A stretch of DNA of 64,000 bases from Tetradesmus obliquus (lineage: Eukaryota > Chlorophyta > Chlorophyceae > Sphaeropleales > Scenedesmaceae). The stretch's first letter is position 1. Every line of letters starts with the position of its first letter. Shown in pieces: positions 10,982 through 23,743 of this stretch. Below the pieces are notes generated by a model. That model did no database searches. It was not told the DNA's origin and saw nothing but the letters and a program-made list of their open reading frames with translations. Position numbers and translations under genes: made by a program. The stretch spans positions 4,588,501 through 4,652,500 of the forward strand of contig CP126196.1 in the NCBI GenBank assembly GCA_030272155.1. Reading direction: 5' to 3'.

Positions 10982-13900
10982 TTAGTCGGGCCCGCCGGGC
11001 GGCGGCTGCACCTCGGATGAGGATGCTCCCTTTGCTCCTTCGGTCGATGACGCAGAGCTTGATCCGCTGCCTCCGCCAAACACGCCCTCCAGTGCTGTTG
11101 CTGCAGAGTAGTATTTGAGTGTGCCTTCCAGCAGCGCCTTCTCTTCCTGCAGCCGCTCCATGGTCTTATTGACCTCCAGCAGGGTCTGCTGCGTGAGCCG
11201 GCTGTCCTGCTGGGGCAGAAATGAAAGAAACACAGAGGGAAACACACAGCAGGGGCGGGAGGAGTATTTGTCGATGGTTGTCATGGCTTTGTACATACAG
11301 AAACCAAGTACAGCAGCCGCTCCATGGTCTTTTATCATCTGTGAAGCACTGCACCAGCTTTGCCCAACACACAGCTTCACCTCCTAAGACACATCTAATT
11401 CAAAGCATCCTGTGAGACCCAGCGAGCAGCCTGCAGCTGCATGCAAACTCACCGAGAACGCGTGCGCGATCCAGTACGACAGCTGGCTCGGACTCGACTC
11501 GGTGAGCTCCATCGCCTCAATAACCTCGTCCTCAGCCTCCGAGTTGAGTGGCTCAGCAGCCGCTGAGGAGCCTCGGCTGGCGCCCGGGCGCAGCTTGGCT
11601 CGGGCAATCTTAAGGTGCAGGCGCAGCACGTTGCGGAACAGGTCTGCTACCTGCGCTGCCAGCGCCTTGGCCTGTCACGAAGAAAAAGTAGGTGAAAGCA
11701 GGTGAAGCAGGCAGGCAGGAGTCGGCAGGTGGGCAGAATAGTGAGTACAGATTGGTGCGGCGCTTGAGGTGCAGGCGCAGCACGGTGCGCAACAGGTCTG
11801 CTGCTTGCGGCTTACCCTCATCGCTACGTTCGTTATCCTCAGGCAGCAACTCCACCTGACACAACAGCTGTGCTCAACCCATTTTCTCTACTCCTGCCTC
11901 TAAACCGCAACCCTAGCTGCGTTCAACTAATCCCTGCGGCTTATCCCGTCCCTCTGATAATAACCTTCTAGCAGCACCTCCACCTTGCACACCAGCACTA
12001 AACCGCACTAAGCCCTGCTCTCCACCCCTGCCTAACCCTAGCTCCCAGTTAGCTCAACCCTGCGGCTTACCTCATCGCTCTGGTCGTCATCTTCAGGCAG
12101 CACCTCCACCTCACACACCAGCTGTGCTTAACCCTTTTTCTCGACTCCTGCCTCTAAACCCCAACCCTAGCTGCCAGTTAGCTAAACCCTGCGGCTTACC
12201 TCGTCGCTCTGATCATCATCTTCTGGCAGCACCTCCACCTCGCACACCAGCACTAAATCACACTAAGCCCTGCTCTCCACCCCAGCCTTTCAAACCCCAC
12301 CCCTAGCTCCAAGTTGGCTGAACCCTGCGGCTTACCTCATCGCTCTGGTCGTCATCTTCCGGCAGCACCTCCACCTCACACACCAGCACCGGCTGCTGCT
12401 TGACCACCTTTGTCACTTTAAAGCGCTCGATGCCTTTGTTAGTAACATACATGCGCCCGCTGGACTCGATCAGGAAGTCTTGGATCTCGAGTGTAGTGCC
12501 GATGCCCGAGATGCGGCCGACATCATCGGCGAAGCACATGCCGAAGCGCCGGGAGCCTGCACGTAACATACAATACAACAGGGTGTTACACAGGATAACA
12601 ACAGGATCAGGAATTGTGGATCCCAAGTGCACTGCCAATAGCTGACATGCAGTTGCTGTCGTCCACAAAGCACACGCCAAAGCCCCAACAGCCTGCAAGT
12701 AACATACTAATAACGTGTTACACGACAGGGAGCAACAAGAGGATGAGTTTTTGACTGTGTGTCTCAGAGACAGCTCAGCCAGGCGTTCCACAGCAGGATG
12801 GCACCGCGCGAGGCAAGTAGGCATCAAGGTGCAAGCTGCATGCAAGCTGCTGGAATGATGATGGCAAGAGCATGGCCAGTGCTGTTGCGTGAGTCCACAA
12901 GCCTCCGCATGTGCACGCAGCACATGGCAGGCACAGCGGCAGCGCAGTGCAACCGGCTTTTTAAAAAAATGCTGCTGCTGCTGCTGCCGGCTCACCTGCA
13001 AACGGCGAGTCCTCCTGAACCAAGCCCTCCTCAACCTTCTCTGCTCCCGCCAGCAGCGTGTTGAACAGCACGCGGTACCTGCGGGATCGTCATTTCATCA
13101 TTCTGTTATTATCATTGTTTAACAACAATTCAGGCAGCAGCATGTGGTGGAGTTTAATGATTATTGGTGTTGATTTGACTCCAACGGTTTTGGATGGTAT
13201 TGATGCTTGCCTTACATACAAGCCACGCAGCCGTGTGGCAGCAGCGCAGCCCAGGCCAGGCAGTGTTGGTGGCGCAGCAGTGCATGCGTGGTGCATCAAT
13301 CAGCCAGGCGCACGACACATGGAAGCAGTGCTGCAAAGTTGATGACGCTGCTCTGTACTGTGTTGCAGCAGAAAGGAGGCCAGAACACCAGGCGACATTG
13401 CAGTTGCGACAAGCTCGACAAGCAATGCAATGCAATGCAGTGTAGTGAGTGCTGCGGTACAGGAAGCCGTGCAGCGACGGACAATGAAGGTGTCTGTCCA
13501 CACATACAGCAGCACAGATGTAGAGGGAACGGGCGGTTGTGATTCCAGTTCGCTGTAGCACTGCACATGCTAGGGGCAAGAAAGTAGTAACTAGGCCACG
13601 CAAAACGCGTAGCCTACTTACTACTAAAATTTAGAGCATGAGGGCAGCTGCATGGACAAGGAGCCTGGGGTGTCCTGTGCTGAATGTGCAGGTGCATGTC
13701 CTCACAAGACGACACCAGTGCAGTGTGTCATGTTCATCATCTATGGTTTTGCTAATTCGTATCTCTTGCACTGCACTGTAGATGCCATGCCGCGTTTGAA
13801 GCTGTGTAGCTGTGCAGCAGCACAGCATCCAGTTCAACCACAACAGCTGCTGCTGTGCTGCACCAGCTCCACTACTACATCACAGGACGCACCTGGCCTC

Positions 13901-14164
13901 AAAGATCATGAGGGGCACCACTGCCGTAGGCAGCGCCACAACATTGAGCGGAAATATGGGCAGCTGCTTCTTGGTGCCTGCAGGATCAGGCCCAGCTCCT
14001 GCTGCTGCTTGGCACACCAGGCTGTGCCCTGCCTGTCGCTGCCTTTGAGTGGTCGAGCTGCATCGGGCGCTGCTAGGAGCCACACGCAGTGCGTGACGAA
14101 GGATCGTGTCAAGTCTTTGAGAATGCGCTAACCGTGGCTGCTGGAGAGCCCTTGTGTTCAGCAT
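10982..14164 (-). CDS. LON substrate-binding-domain protein, plastid type
   Basis: Exons, read 14164-13893, 13078-12996, 12556-12336, 11671-11453 and 11206-10982, join in phase to 339 residues. The N-terminus is Arg/Ser/Ala-rich (likely chloroplast transit peptide). The LON N-terminal (PUA-like) domain follows: L-P-I-F-P-L-N-V-V-A-L-P...P-L-M-I-F-E-A-R-Y-R, S-R-R-F-G-M, I-G-T-T-L-E-I, and N-K-G-I-E-R-F-K-V. Then come an acidic linker, helices ending S-Q-L-S-Y-W-I, and a last helix L-K-Y-Y-S-A-A-T-A-L-E-G-V-F. There is no AAA+ ATPase or Ser/Lys protease domain, so it is not a full Lon protease. The order matches the plant proteins annotated 'ATP-dependent protease La (LON) domain protein' (as in Arabidopsis AT1G19740/AT1G75460, from memory). 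Function unknown; probably peptide or partner binding. Confidence 0.88.
11750..12335 (-). repeat. Donor-side array of LON exon 3, with a chimeric end
   Basis: Copies of the 3' end of exon 12336-12556 with its GTAAGC donor lie at about 12190-12256, 12061-12123, 11935-11998 and 11806-11868, a period of ~125-135 bp. The two near copies are close matches; the two farther ones are decayed. At ~11760-11815 a fragment of exon 4 (11453-11671) is joined directly to the last copy. Confidence 0.88.
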
Positions 14165-14787
14165 GGTGAGGGCGAGGCAGTGGTCAGGCACTCAACATGT
14201 CAGGGGCAGGTAAGCCAATGGATGCTGCTGCTACAGACGTTAACTTGATGAACCGATTCTGAGCGACTCTAAAGCGAAATGCTAGCATGCATGACTGTGA
14301 TGAAGGTGGTAGCGTAGCAATTCTGTGACCAGACTGCTCTACTTGATTGTCTATAATACACGATCCACCAGCAGCACTTGCGGAAGCTTTTTCTGCAGGC
14401 GGATGTGCCACCGCATGTCGTTCTCCCCACAAACCCACCGAGGCACAGCAGGGACAAGACAACTGCAACGACTTCTGTTGCTTTTTGCAAATCGCCAGCA
14501 GTAAACACACTTCCAACCCATTAACTTAACTTTCATGTTAAATTGAAGGCTGACTGTTGCCCACAAAATTTACCACAAGCGTACCACAGGGGTCGCCCCT
14601 AGTGACGGAGCAGGACAGCGAGCGAGAGGCTGTCTTGCGACCAGCAGTTCTCTAGTTGCATTGATTACAGCAGCAAACGGCGTAAAGGTCTAGGCAGAGA
14701 TTCGGTTGGCACTGTACAGCCATCACGTTCAATCACAACTGCTGTTAGCGGCCACCTGCGAGCACAGCAGACTAATTTCTTAGAAAA
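14165..14787. promoter_or_regulatory. Putative shared promoter, LON protein / KCS
   Basis: 623 bp separate the start codons of two divergent genes. No other gene is seen here, so both promoters probably lie within it. No specific motif identified. Confidence 0.4.
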
Positions 14788-17700
14788 ATGGCAGTTTTGG
14801 ATTCTCCAGGCAGGATGCCTGGTGAGCTGCGCGGCTGCTGGCGACGGCTGCGTTTCCTTGCACGGTGCAGTTGATTCTGAGCCTTTTGCGCACTGGATGC
14901 AGACTCGCCTGCACTGGCGCGCTTCAAGAAGGTGCTGGAGTTTGCCTTCAAGCATGCAGTGCCGGGAATCGGCCTGCCTGCTGGTGCAGCCCTGGCGGTA
15001 AGTGCCCTCACTCTCCCGGCTTGACAGTACAGCCTGTAACCAGGCAGCTGCAGGACTGACATGAAATCACGCACTCTTTTTCCTGTTGCGCGCAGGTTAA
15101 GCTGCAGAGCATGTGGGCCACTGGCGAGCTTCAGCAGCTGCTGGTGCTGGCGCGGGAGACGACCTTGACATTCGACCTGGTGAGTAAATGCTAAGACAAG
15201 GCTTCAAGATCCAGCAAAACAGTATGTTCCAAGCATACAATACCAGCAGCTGCGCTACTGTTCACATGGCACCACAGCAGCAGCACCAGGAGCAGCAGCG
15301 GCAGCAGGGGTTTTTGCTGCATGCTGCTGCTGTCGCACATCGCACATCGCATTCAATATCTTGTCAAACGACCACCAGGCCGCCAGCATCACGCTTAGCT
15401 GCGCTCACCACCTTGCTGCTGCTGGTGCTACTGCTGCTGCTGCTGCTGCTGCAGTTCACTTTGGTTGCTGTGTGTGCTCTTGCTCTGGCAGCCGCGCTGG
15501 CCTGGCACGCGCTGCGCAAGCCATCCATTTACCTTGTGGACTACATTGCACAGCGCCCTGATGACAGGTGCGGCAGCAGCAGCAGCAGCAGCAGGGCAGA
15601 AAGTGCAGCAGCAGCAGCAGGCTAGACAGCGCAAGCGGAAGATCACGCAGCGAAGCAGGAGCAGCAGCCACCTGTGTATGCCAGCTGTGGCTGCAAGCGG
15701 ACTTCTTTGTGCAGGAAGGCAACATAGCTGGTGCCGCTATGGAAGCAGCAGCAGCAGCAGGGAAAAGGCAGCCTCACCAGCGCAGGGGTGGCAGCAGTGC
15801 ATGATGCAGCTGGCTGGCCGGCATCCAGCAGCTTGCAGGAACCCGTGTTTTGCTTGCGGAAATCTGGATTATGTGTTACAGGTCAGACCGCAGCTGAAAC
15901 ATCCTTCCTGCAAGCAACCCTGCAGGCGTCTTGTCAACTGCTGCTGCACCATGGACTGCGCGCCCGCCAGCCAGCCAGCCATCAACACCCTTGTCACTGT
16001 TGAATTCAATCGCTCCTCCTCCCCTTGCTCTGCTGCTGCTGCTGTTGCCGATCAATGTTCCTGCAAGCGCGTCCACCTTCAAGCCAAGCTACACATGCAT
16101 GCAAACAAGTGCAGCAGGAAGCACAGCAGGCTGGGCAATGAGCTGCTGCCGCCTGTCATGGACAATAGCCAGGCCTCATTGGTTTCATGCCCCTGTACCA
16201 ACATCAAGCAACCAAGCTTCGTCCTTGCTCTTTCTCTGCTGCTGCCGCCGCTACCGCCAACGGTGATGCATACACTGGCCAATTACTGCAAGCACCGCAA
16301 CTGGAAGCACAACTGGCTGGACAGCGAAGCCTATGCTGAGAACAGCCAGGTCTTCACGCCCGAGGCTGTTGACCTTCAGCGCAAATGCCACTGTTGCCAT
16401 GCTCTTGTAACCAACCTTGCTCTGTCTCTGCTGCTGCTGCTGCTGCTGCTGCCAATGTTGTATTTGTCACTTGCGCAGCTGGAAGCACAGCCGGCTGGAC
16501 AGCGAGGCATATGCCGAGAACAGCCAGGTGTTCACGCCAGAAGCTGTTGACTTCCAGCGCAAGGTGCTGTGGTTTGGCGGGCTGGGCAATGAGACCTACC
16601 TGCCGCCCTGGCTGGGCAACTATCCCCAGACCACCAGCATGGAGAAGGCCAAGCTGGAGTTTGACCTGGTCGTGGTCAAAGCCTGCGCGTGAGTGACGAT
16701 AACATATTTTTGAATACTTATGTGTATCACATGCAAAAGAAAGTAGCACATCTGCAGACCACCAGCAAGGAGAAGGCCAAGCTGGAGATTAACCTGGTGG
16801 TGGTCCTGCTTGTGATGGCCTGCTTGTGATGGCGTTTGACTGATGTTTGACTGCAGATGTTTGACTGCTTTTCAAAGTGATTTGCAGCGTGTTACATCAT
16901 ACGCCTGCACAGCAGCACACAGCTGGAGTATAAAATGTGGTAATCGTGCGGGGAGGTGACAGCGCGGCAGCAGCCATGGTCAAGTTCAGCGTGCCATTCG
17001 CCACCTACTGCAGCTGGAGTTAAGGCCCGACCATTTTGAGGATGCATCGTGCTGCAGCGACCTGTTGGAGACCGGTATGGCCCTGCCCAGGTGAACAGCT
17101 TGGTGTCAACTGCAGTCTCACATAAAAAACAATCTAACACCAAAAATGACTGTCATTCTGTCATTTCCGCCTCGCAGTGATCTCCTGGAGAAGACTGGCA
17201 TCCAGCCCGCCCAGGTGGGCATCCTGGTGGTCAACTGCAGCCTGTTCTGCCCCACCCCCAGCCTGTGCGCGCATATCATGAACCACTTCAAGATGCCCAA
17301 GAGCACCATCACATACAACCTGGGGGGCATGGGCTGCTCAGCCAGCCCCATCGCTGTGGACCTGGCCCGCCAGATGCTGGAGCTGTACCCCGACACGTAT
17401 GCGCTGGTGGTGTCCACCGAGAACATCACTCAGAACATGTACAAGGGCACGCAGCGCTCCATGCTCATCCCCAACGTGCTGTTCCGCGTGGGCGGCGCCG
17501 CCATGCTCATGACAAACAAGCGCAGCGAGGCGCGGTGAGTGCAGAGGTGGCGGGCGCGCTTGCAGGAAAGGCATGTCTGCTTGCAGGAAAGGAGAAGGCC
17601 TTGCAGGAAACAGCAGGATCTTGCAGGAAAGCGATGCCATAGTTGCTGCGCATCATGGCATGCTGTGTTTGTGGCAGCTGGCAGACGATCACCATGACAT

Positions 17701-17903
17701 GCAGCATCGCTGACAGCCCACTGCTGCTGCTGCTGTATCACATCTGCAGCCGCTCCAAGTACCGTCTGGACAGCGTGGTGCGCACAACGCTGTCTGGTGA
17801 CGACACCAGCTACAACTGCGTGATGGAGATGGAGGACAGCCTGGGCAACAGGGGCGTGAAGCTGAGCAAGGAGCTCATGAAGATTGCAGGTGCGATGCAT
17901 TGT

Positions 17904-17936
<33 letters not shown>

Positions 17937-20019
17937 GTCAAGCTGAGCAAGGAGCGCATGAAGATCGCAGGTGCAGATAGGAGAAAGATGTTGCTTCTTG
18001 CTTGGGAAGGGGGGTGTTGTTTAGTGATGGTGTTATTTGGTGGTGGTGGTGCTGCTGTATGGCGCTGAGCAAGGAGCTGATGAAAATTGCAGGTGCGTGT
18101 GTGCTGGGCGGTGCAGTTGCGTGTGGCGACTGGTGTTTGCTGCTGCTGCTGCTGCTGCATGAAGCTGAGCAAGGAGCTAATGAAGATCGCAGGTGCGTGT
18201 GGTCACTGGTGCAGGAAGGACAGCAGCTTGTGGGTTTGCTGTGCAGCAGTTGAGAACTTGCAGGGAACTGGGTCTAGCACAATGTTGTTATCCAACCGCT
18301 GGTTCTGCTGCTGCTGGGTCCGATGTCGCTTTGCTGCTGCAGGCAAGGCGCTGAAGGACAACATCACCAGCCTGGGCCCCCGCGTGCTGCCCATGAGCGA
18401 GCATGCGCTCTTCACACATTGTTATAACACTGTCACATCTGTTACTTTGGTTGTCACTTTCAGGCAAGGCGCTGAAGGACAACATCACCAGCCTGGGCCC
18501 CCGTGTGCTGCCCATGAGCGAGATGCTGGTGTTTGGCGCAAACATGGCTGCACGGAAGTTGCTGGGTATGAAGCTGGCGCCATACATCCCAGACTTCCAG
18601 GTGGCAGCACAGCACATCTGCATCCACACAGGTGAGACGACACTGCTGCTGCTACCTGCGTGTATATCGGTGGCTAAATTCATGATCTAGGGATGCACAT
18701 AATGCCGTACATTCCAGACTTCCAGGTGGCAGCACAGCACATCTGCATCCACACAGGTGCGACAGCGCTGCTGCTGCTGCCTGCATTTATAGTTTTTCAA
18801 TCCTAGTCATGATCTGTGGATGCACATTATGTCATACATCCCTGACTTCCAGGTGGCAGCGCAGCACATCCGCATTCACACAGGTCAGACGGCAGCACTG
18901 CTGCTACATGCGTTTGTATGTATGGTTGCTTTCATGACCTGGGCATGAAGCTGGCGCCGTACATCCCTGACTTCCAGGTGGCAGCACAGCACATCTGCAT
19001 CCACACAGGTGAGACGGCAACCCTGCTGGTGCCCTTGTTTGCTGTGTGACCTGAGCATTGGGAATGGTGATGCACATCAACGGCATCCACATAAAGCTGA
19101 TACTGCGCACTCAAACACCAATATCTGACGTGTCTTTGCTGCTGCCACATCAATGCAGGCGCGCGTGGCGTGATTGATGCCCATCCACACGGATCTGAGG
19201 CTGAGCACACAACCATTGATTCGACATGCTGACACATCTCTGTTTACTTTTGAATGCATGCAGGGGGCCGCGGCGTGATTGATGCCATCCAGAAGGAGCT
19301 GGGGCTCAGCAACGACTTCGTGGAGCCCTCCAGGGCAGCACTGTACCGCTACGGCAACGTCAGCAGCAGCAGCGTCTGGTGCGTGTTATGTTCGTGTTAC
19401 AACCGTGATATCTTTGTGTTACAACTGTGTTATACACCTAGCAATGCAGAGCAGGCTTCAGGTTTAGCCCTCCAGGGCGGCGCTGCACCGCTACGGCAAC
19501 GTCAGCAGCAGCAGCAGCGTCTGGTGCCCGGCTGGCATGCTGGCGGCTCTAGCATGCTGCCTTGGCTGCATTAGGTGTGGCATGATACGATCAGCTGCCA
19601 GTTGTAGTAAAGTGCTAAAATGCCAACATCAGCTGCTATGGTTACCGGCGGATTGCTTGCCTTGTGATGCTTACCTGTGTGCTGTGTGTGGAAGCCGTCA
19701 GCTGACTCTGGGAGCGTTGCTGCTGCTGCTACTGCTGCTGCTGCTGCCGCAGGTATGTGCTGGCGTTCATTGAGCACTTCCGGGGCGTGACCAAGGGCGA
19801 CAAGGTGCTGCAGCTGGCCTTTGGCAGCGGCTTCAAGTGCAACAGCGCGGTGTGGGTGGCCAACAAGACCTTCAAGGAGCAGTGCTACGCGTGGGAGGTG
19901 AGGCGGCATCTCAAATATGTGTTAATATTTGTGTTACGCAGTGATCAAAAAGTGTTCGACCTGCAGTTTTTGTTTCAGCATGGATATGCTGGAGGTGAAG
20001 CTGCTGGTGCTGCTGCTGG

Positions 20020-20050
<31 letters not shown>

Positions 20051-20285
20051 TGGTTGATCGACTGATTAACTGATTCATTAACTGATTAATTGATTGCAGG
20101 GCTTTGACCTGGAGGCAATGTACGATGACCTTAGCACCCTTGAGGTGAAGCTTAATGCGCTGCTGGAGCACATCGGCCGCAAGCCCATGGCTTCACCCAG
20201 CCCCACGCCGGGCGCCAAGCGCCACGCGGTTGTGGCAGCAGCAGATGCACTGCCGGCAGCAGGAAACGCGGTGGCGGCGCACTAA
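14788..20285 (+). CDS. KCS: 3-ketoacyl-CoA synthase (FAE1/KCS type)
   Basis: Eleven exons (14788-14821, 14903-14997, 15096-15179, 15455-15567, 16479-16688, 17178-17534, 17750-17889, 18464-18631, 19264-19378, 19753-19897, 20100-20285) join in phase to 548 residues. KCS is the condensing enzyme of very-long-chain fatty acid elongation at the ER: acyl-CoA plus malonyl-CoA gives 3-ketoacyl-CoA. One hydrophobic span is in exon 4, followed by Y-L-V-D-Y. Exon 5 has F-Q-R-K-V and G-N-E-T-Y-L-P. The triad is present: Cys232 in G-G-M-G-C-S-A, His399 in C-I-H-T-G-G, Asn432 in Y-G-N-V-S-S-S-S. The 33-residue His-Asn spacing equals that of plant FAE1 (His391/Asn424). The C-terminal F-G-S-G-F-K-C-N-S motif is intact. 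Exons 5-9 have copied ends in the introns. Chain-length preference cannot be told. Confidence 0.93.
16290..16390 (+). repeat. Acceptor-side copy of KCS exon 5
   Basis: About 100 bp resemble the start of exon 16479-16688, with substitutions that break the reading frame's fit. It lies directly upstream of the true exon. A shorter remnant may lie near 16094-16145. Confidence 0.85.
16750..16810 (+). repeat. Donor-side copy of KCS exon 5
   Basis: About 50 bp match 16629-16680 near the end of exon 5 with a few changes. A faint copy of the start of exon 6 follows at about 17050-17130, just upstream of the real one at 17178. Confidence 0.8.
17890..18195 (+). repeat. Donor-side array of KCS exon 7 (three extra copies)
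   Basis: The last ~32 bp of exon 17750-17889 with the GTGC donor recur at about 17938, 18062 and 18161, separated by CTG runs and T/G-rich intron. Together with the true end there are four consecutive donor sites. Confidence 0.92.
18342..18400 (+). repeat. Acceptor-side copy of KCS exon 8
   Basis: The first ~55 bp of exon 18464-18631 with a perfect CAG acceptor occur once upstream, nearly identical, then diverge at the S-E codons. Confidence 0.92.
18690..19015 (+). repeat. Donor-side array of KCS exon 8 (three extra copies)
   Basis: The last ~60 bp of exon 8, including the catalytic-His codon and the donor, recur near 18692, 18819 and 18942, a period of ~115-127 bp. Middle copies have point changes; all keep a GT after CACACAG. 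Confidence 0.92.
19155..19535 (+). repeat. Copies of both ends of KCS exon 9
   Basis: A decayed acceptor-side copy (about 19157-19205) lies before exon 19264-19378. A donor-side copy (about 19469-19530), with one extra AGC and a lost donor (TGGTGCCC), lies after it. Confidence 0.8.
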
Positions 20286-22841
20286 GGCTGCAGCTGGAAC
20301 AGGAGCGGCAGTAGCTACAGATGTGGCTGAAACAGGAGCGGCAGCAGGCCTACTTGCTCTACATGGCAGCTGGAGGTGCAACAGCTGTGGCTGCCGCAGC
20401 AGCAGGAGCGACAGCGGCAGCTGTCATTGCAGGCGGCTGTCAGTGCTAGCTGGTGTTGGATGGAGGCTGTTGTCACAGCAGCAGCAGCGGCGGCGGCGGC
20501 GGCGGCAGCAGCCGTCCACGCAGGCGGGTGTCAGTGCTGGCTGATGTTGGAGGCTGCAGGACGGGTGTGATGCTTCACTGACTCAGCAGGTAGACTACAT
20601 CAGAGACTGTGCAGAACTTGGGGGTATGAATGCTATCCACATTGGAACAGAATGCGCTGCCTGCAGCGCTGCTTGCGCTGTGTTATGCATGGGTTGGGTG
20701 AGAACGCCTTCCCAAGCCTGGTTGTGTACTGTTGTGTGGGGCGAGCTGCGACAGTGGAAGGCATGCATTGTGTTGCTCTCTGCACGCATGCATTGCAGCA
20801 AGGCTGGGCAAAGGGGGCGGTATGTAGCAGGCAGATAGCTTAGCGCAACAGCGCCCTACTGATAGCAGCAACCCAATACACACCCAACGGCAGCCTGTGG
20901 CGTCCCCTGGCCGTCACTGAATGAGTCTGTTGGTTAGGTTTGTGAGTGTAGGACTGGCAGGAATGTGTTATGAATTACATTGTATGACTTGCGCATGAAC
21001 TTGCAGTGCTAGCTAGGCTTGTGTGCAGCACTTCATGCGGTTGAGTCGATGCTAGTGCAGCATCAAACTTCCTGCAGATAGAGCTAGGAAGCTTGCTCGG
21101 AGCCGTCACGTGCTGTGCATGGTGTGGTCGTGTAGGATCCCCGCTACCTGCTGCTGCTGACATGGTACGTGTCACACAGCTGAGTCAGCTGCGTGCTGTG
21201 CTGCTTGTGCAGCCGTGACATTTAGGACTCAAGCACATCTGTACCTGTGTGCCCTGGGCTATGCAAGGTTACCATTGGTCTGGTGTGTTTGTGTAGAACC
21301 TGGGCTTGGAAGGGCACGAGAGCTGACACTTCACTCGATGCGCCTGGCTTTAGGCTTGGTAGCCACAAGCAGCAGCACAGCTGCAGCCTGCGATGCTGCT
21401 GCTTGCTGTTGACAGGGATATAGCTGTGTTGGCTTGATTGCTCAGGATGCATGTAGCTGTCCAGGTCTGGAGTACGTAGATCCATCTGTTGAGAGATTTG
21501 ACTGCATTTTGCTTGGAGTTGCTATGAGCGTTTTGGTTGAAAGCTGTAACGTAGGCCTGATATTTGGAGGCTACTGCAGCATGTGGTGCTGCATACACAA
21601 AGATGGCATTACTAAGGCTTGTATGGCATTATAAGAACGATTATGACCTTTTTGTGCTGTGGCAGCTGAGCAGCTTGCTGGGCCAAGGTAACTTATCTAG
21701 CTGCTGACTGGCTCTGCTGCAGCGGGACATTAGGAATTCAGATCAGTGCCATCCAAGTATGCATGTATCCTGCTGTCGCTGATCATATCATGATAATAGC
21801 TCGTTCTGGAGCGGCCTTGCAGTGCATTCAGCGGCGAAGCGTGAGCCTCACTATCTATTTCAGGTGGGTAGTCAGCTGACAGCAGGCAGGATCCTGCAGG
21901 ACAGCACCTGCTTCAGTGTCCTGCAGGACCACAGCAGGGCCTGCTGTCACAGTGTGACAGCATGTAAGGAGCATCCTTACACAGCACCTGCACTGAGCTA
22001 GTGTCAATGGTGACCATTGGTGTTGTTGGCAGGGAGTCGAGAGGTATACTAGCAAATTTCTGAATAAAACAATGTCTGCTATATCTTGGCGTGAGTGCAC
22101 ATTGCAACGAGGCCCCTGCCAGGTGTGTCTGCCAGGCCTGACCGGGTCATGAACATTCCTGCAATGGCAAAGCGATGACTTGGAAAGCCTGACCCCATAA
22201 ATTAATTAAATGAACTTATTTGGGTTGTATAGAGTTCAAGTTTGCATTGAAGCAAAGCCAGGTTTGCCACAGCAACACAGCAGGCGTAATCGACGTGAGT
22301 GCTCTCGCGCTCGGCCTGGCAAGCTGCGAACTCCAGTGCCGGCAGCACCCTGCACAACGCACAAGCAATGTTTTGCAGCAATTTTATTTAGCAAATTTGT
22401 ATGGGAGTTTTGTTTGTAAAAGATGCTGAGTTCCATAACGCCACGTCATCTGCGCCTGTTTCGGACACTCTACAATTGCACCTACAATCCATCTACAGAA
22501 AACGCGCCCTCCCACAGATGAAATAGAATAGCCGTCTTGTCCTTTGAGTAGTAATCTAAGGTTTTTGCTAAGTTTTGCGTGTTCAAGTGTGCAGAGAAGC
22601 AAATTTCGCGCTCAGCTTTGAAGCCTTGAACAGACAGCCTTCGCAGGTGAGCCAATAAGCGACATCTGTGACGCTCGAAACTGCTTAAGTAGCTGTACTC
22701 ACAGTGTGGTAGTCCGTCTGCGGGCGTGCGGCGTACGCCTATCGCAGGATCGTCGCCTGCTTCTCAACGCCCTGTTTGACCGGACTGAATTGGTCGCTTG
22801 CTGTTCGCAGGAGGCAGAAAGAAGCGATTCAGGTCATTAAG
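20286..22841. other. 3' flank of KCS and intergenic region, no gene seen
   Basis: The first ~260 bp are CAG/GGC-rich simple sequence and probably 3' UTR. The rest has only short frames. Around 21889-21960 there are short inverted repeats built on CTGCAGGA. The 5' UTR of the next gene probably starts after ~22640. Confidence 0.5.
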
Positions 22842-23709
22842 ATGGCATTCAACAACCAATTGGCCTTCGTTGCGCTCCTGCTGTTGGCAGCAGGTAAAGG
22901 CAACACAGCAGCAGTTACACAGCAGTGCTGGCTGAAAGGATCATGAATGGACCATTCTCAGCAGCAGCAGAAGCACTGTTCTTATGCAGTTGCCACGCTG
23001 CCAAACTCCCTCTCCAATGATCCAGAAGTTCAGCCACCATAGCACAGACGAGCATGTGATACAGCGCATGCCGACGTCCACTTCTAACTTCACTGCCAGC
23101 AGCTGCAGCAGCTCATCATCACCTGCAACTCACAACATAAGCAAAAGCAGCCTCCACCATGCACCTACTCACGGCCTCCCCCTGTCTATGCCTGTCCTGC
23201 AAATATCTGCAGTGGCTACCCAGCACTGCGAGGCATCAAGGCTGCTCAGGCAAACCAAGAGCCCCCTACGCAAGCACTTCCAGGACAAGGAGGACCCAGG
23301 AGACCCCAGTGGCTACCTGGCCTTTGCAAACTCCCGTGCTTTTGTGCCCCGCCCCAGCAAGGCCAACAAGCAGGCACTGACACCAGAGGCTGCTGAGGCG
23401 GCCTCCAACAACCTATACAACGGTGCGTGCAGTTGGCACAGCTGGACATCCAGCTAAAGCTATGCATGCATCCCTGAGCAGCATCCTCCTGGCATGTGCA
23501 CAGCAGGAGCCTGTAAAAGAACAAACGGTGCATGCAGCTGGCACAGCTGGCTTATATGCATGCATGCCTTCCTGTGCAGCTTCTGACTGGCATTGCACGG
23601 CAGGTGCTGGTGCAGTAGCAGAGCTTCTATGCATTGATGTCCAGCTTGGAAGTGTGCAGGAATCACAGCCACAGCAGCGCACCCCTCCACGCTACATCAC
23701 TGACCGCTG

Positions 23710-23743
<34 letters not shown>

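Noticed and set aside
15188..16550. Long + frames between KCS exons 4 and 5 as coding
   Set aside because: Exon 4 (ending ..GACAG) joins in phase directly to 16479 and gives continuous KCS sequence; the frames between are Gln/Cys-rich repeat products.
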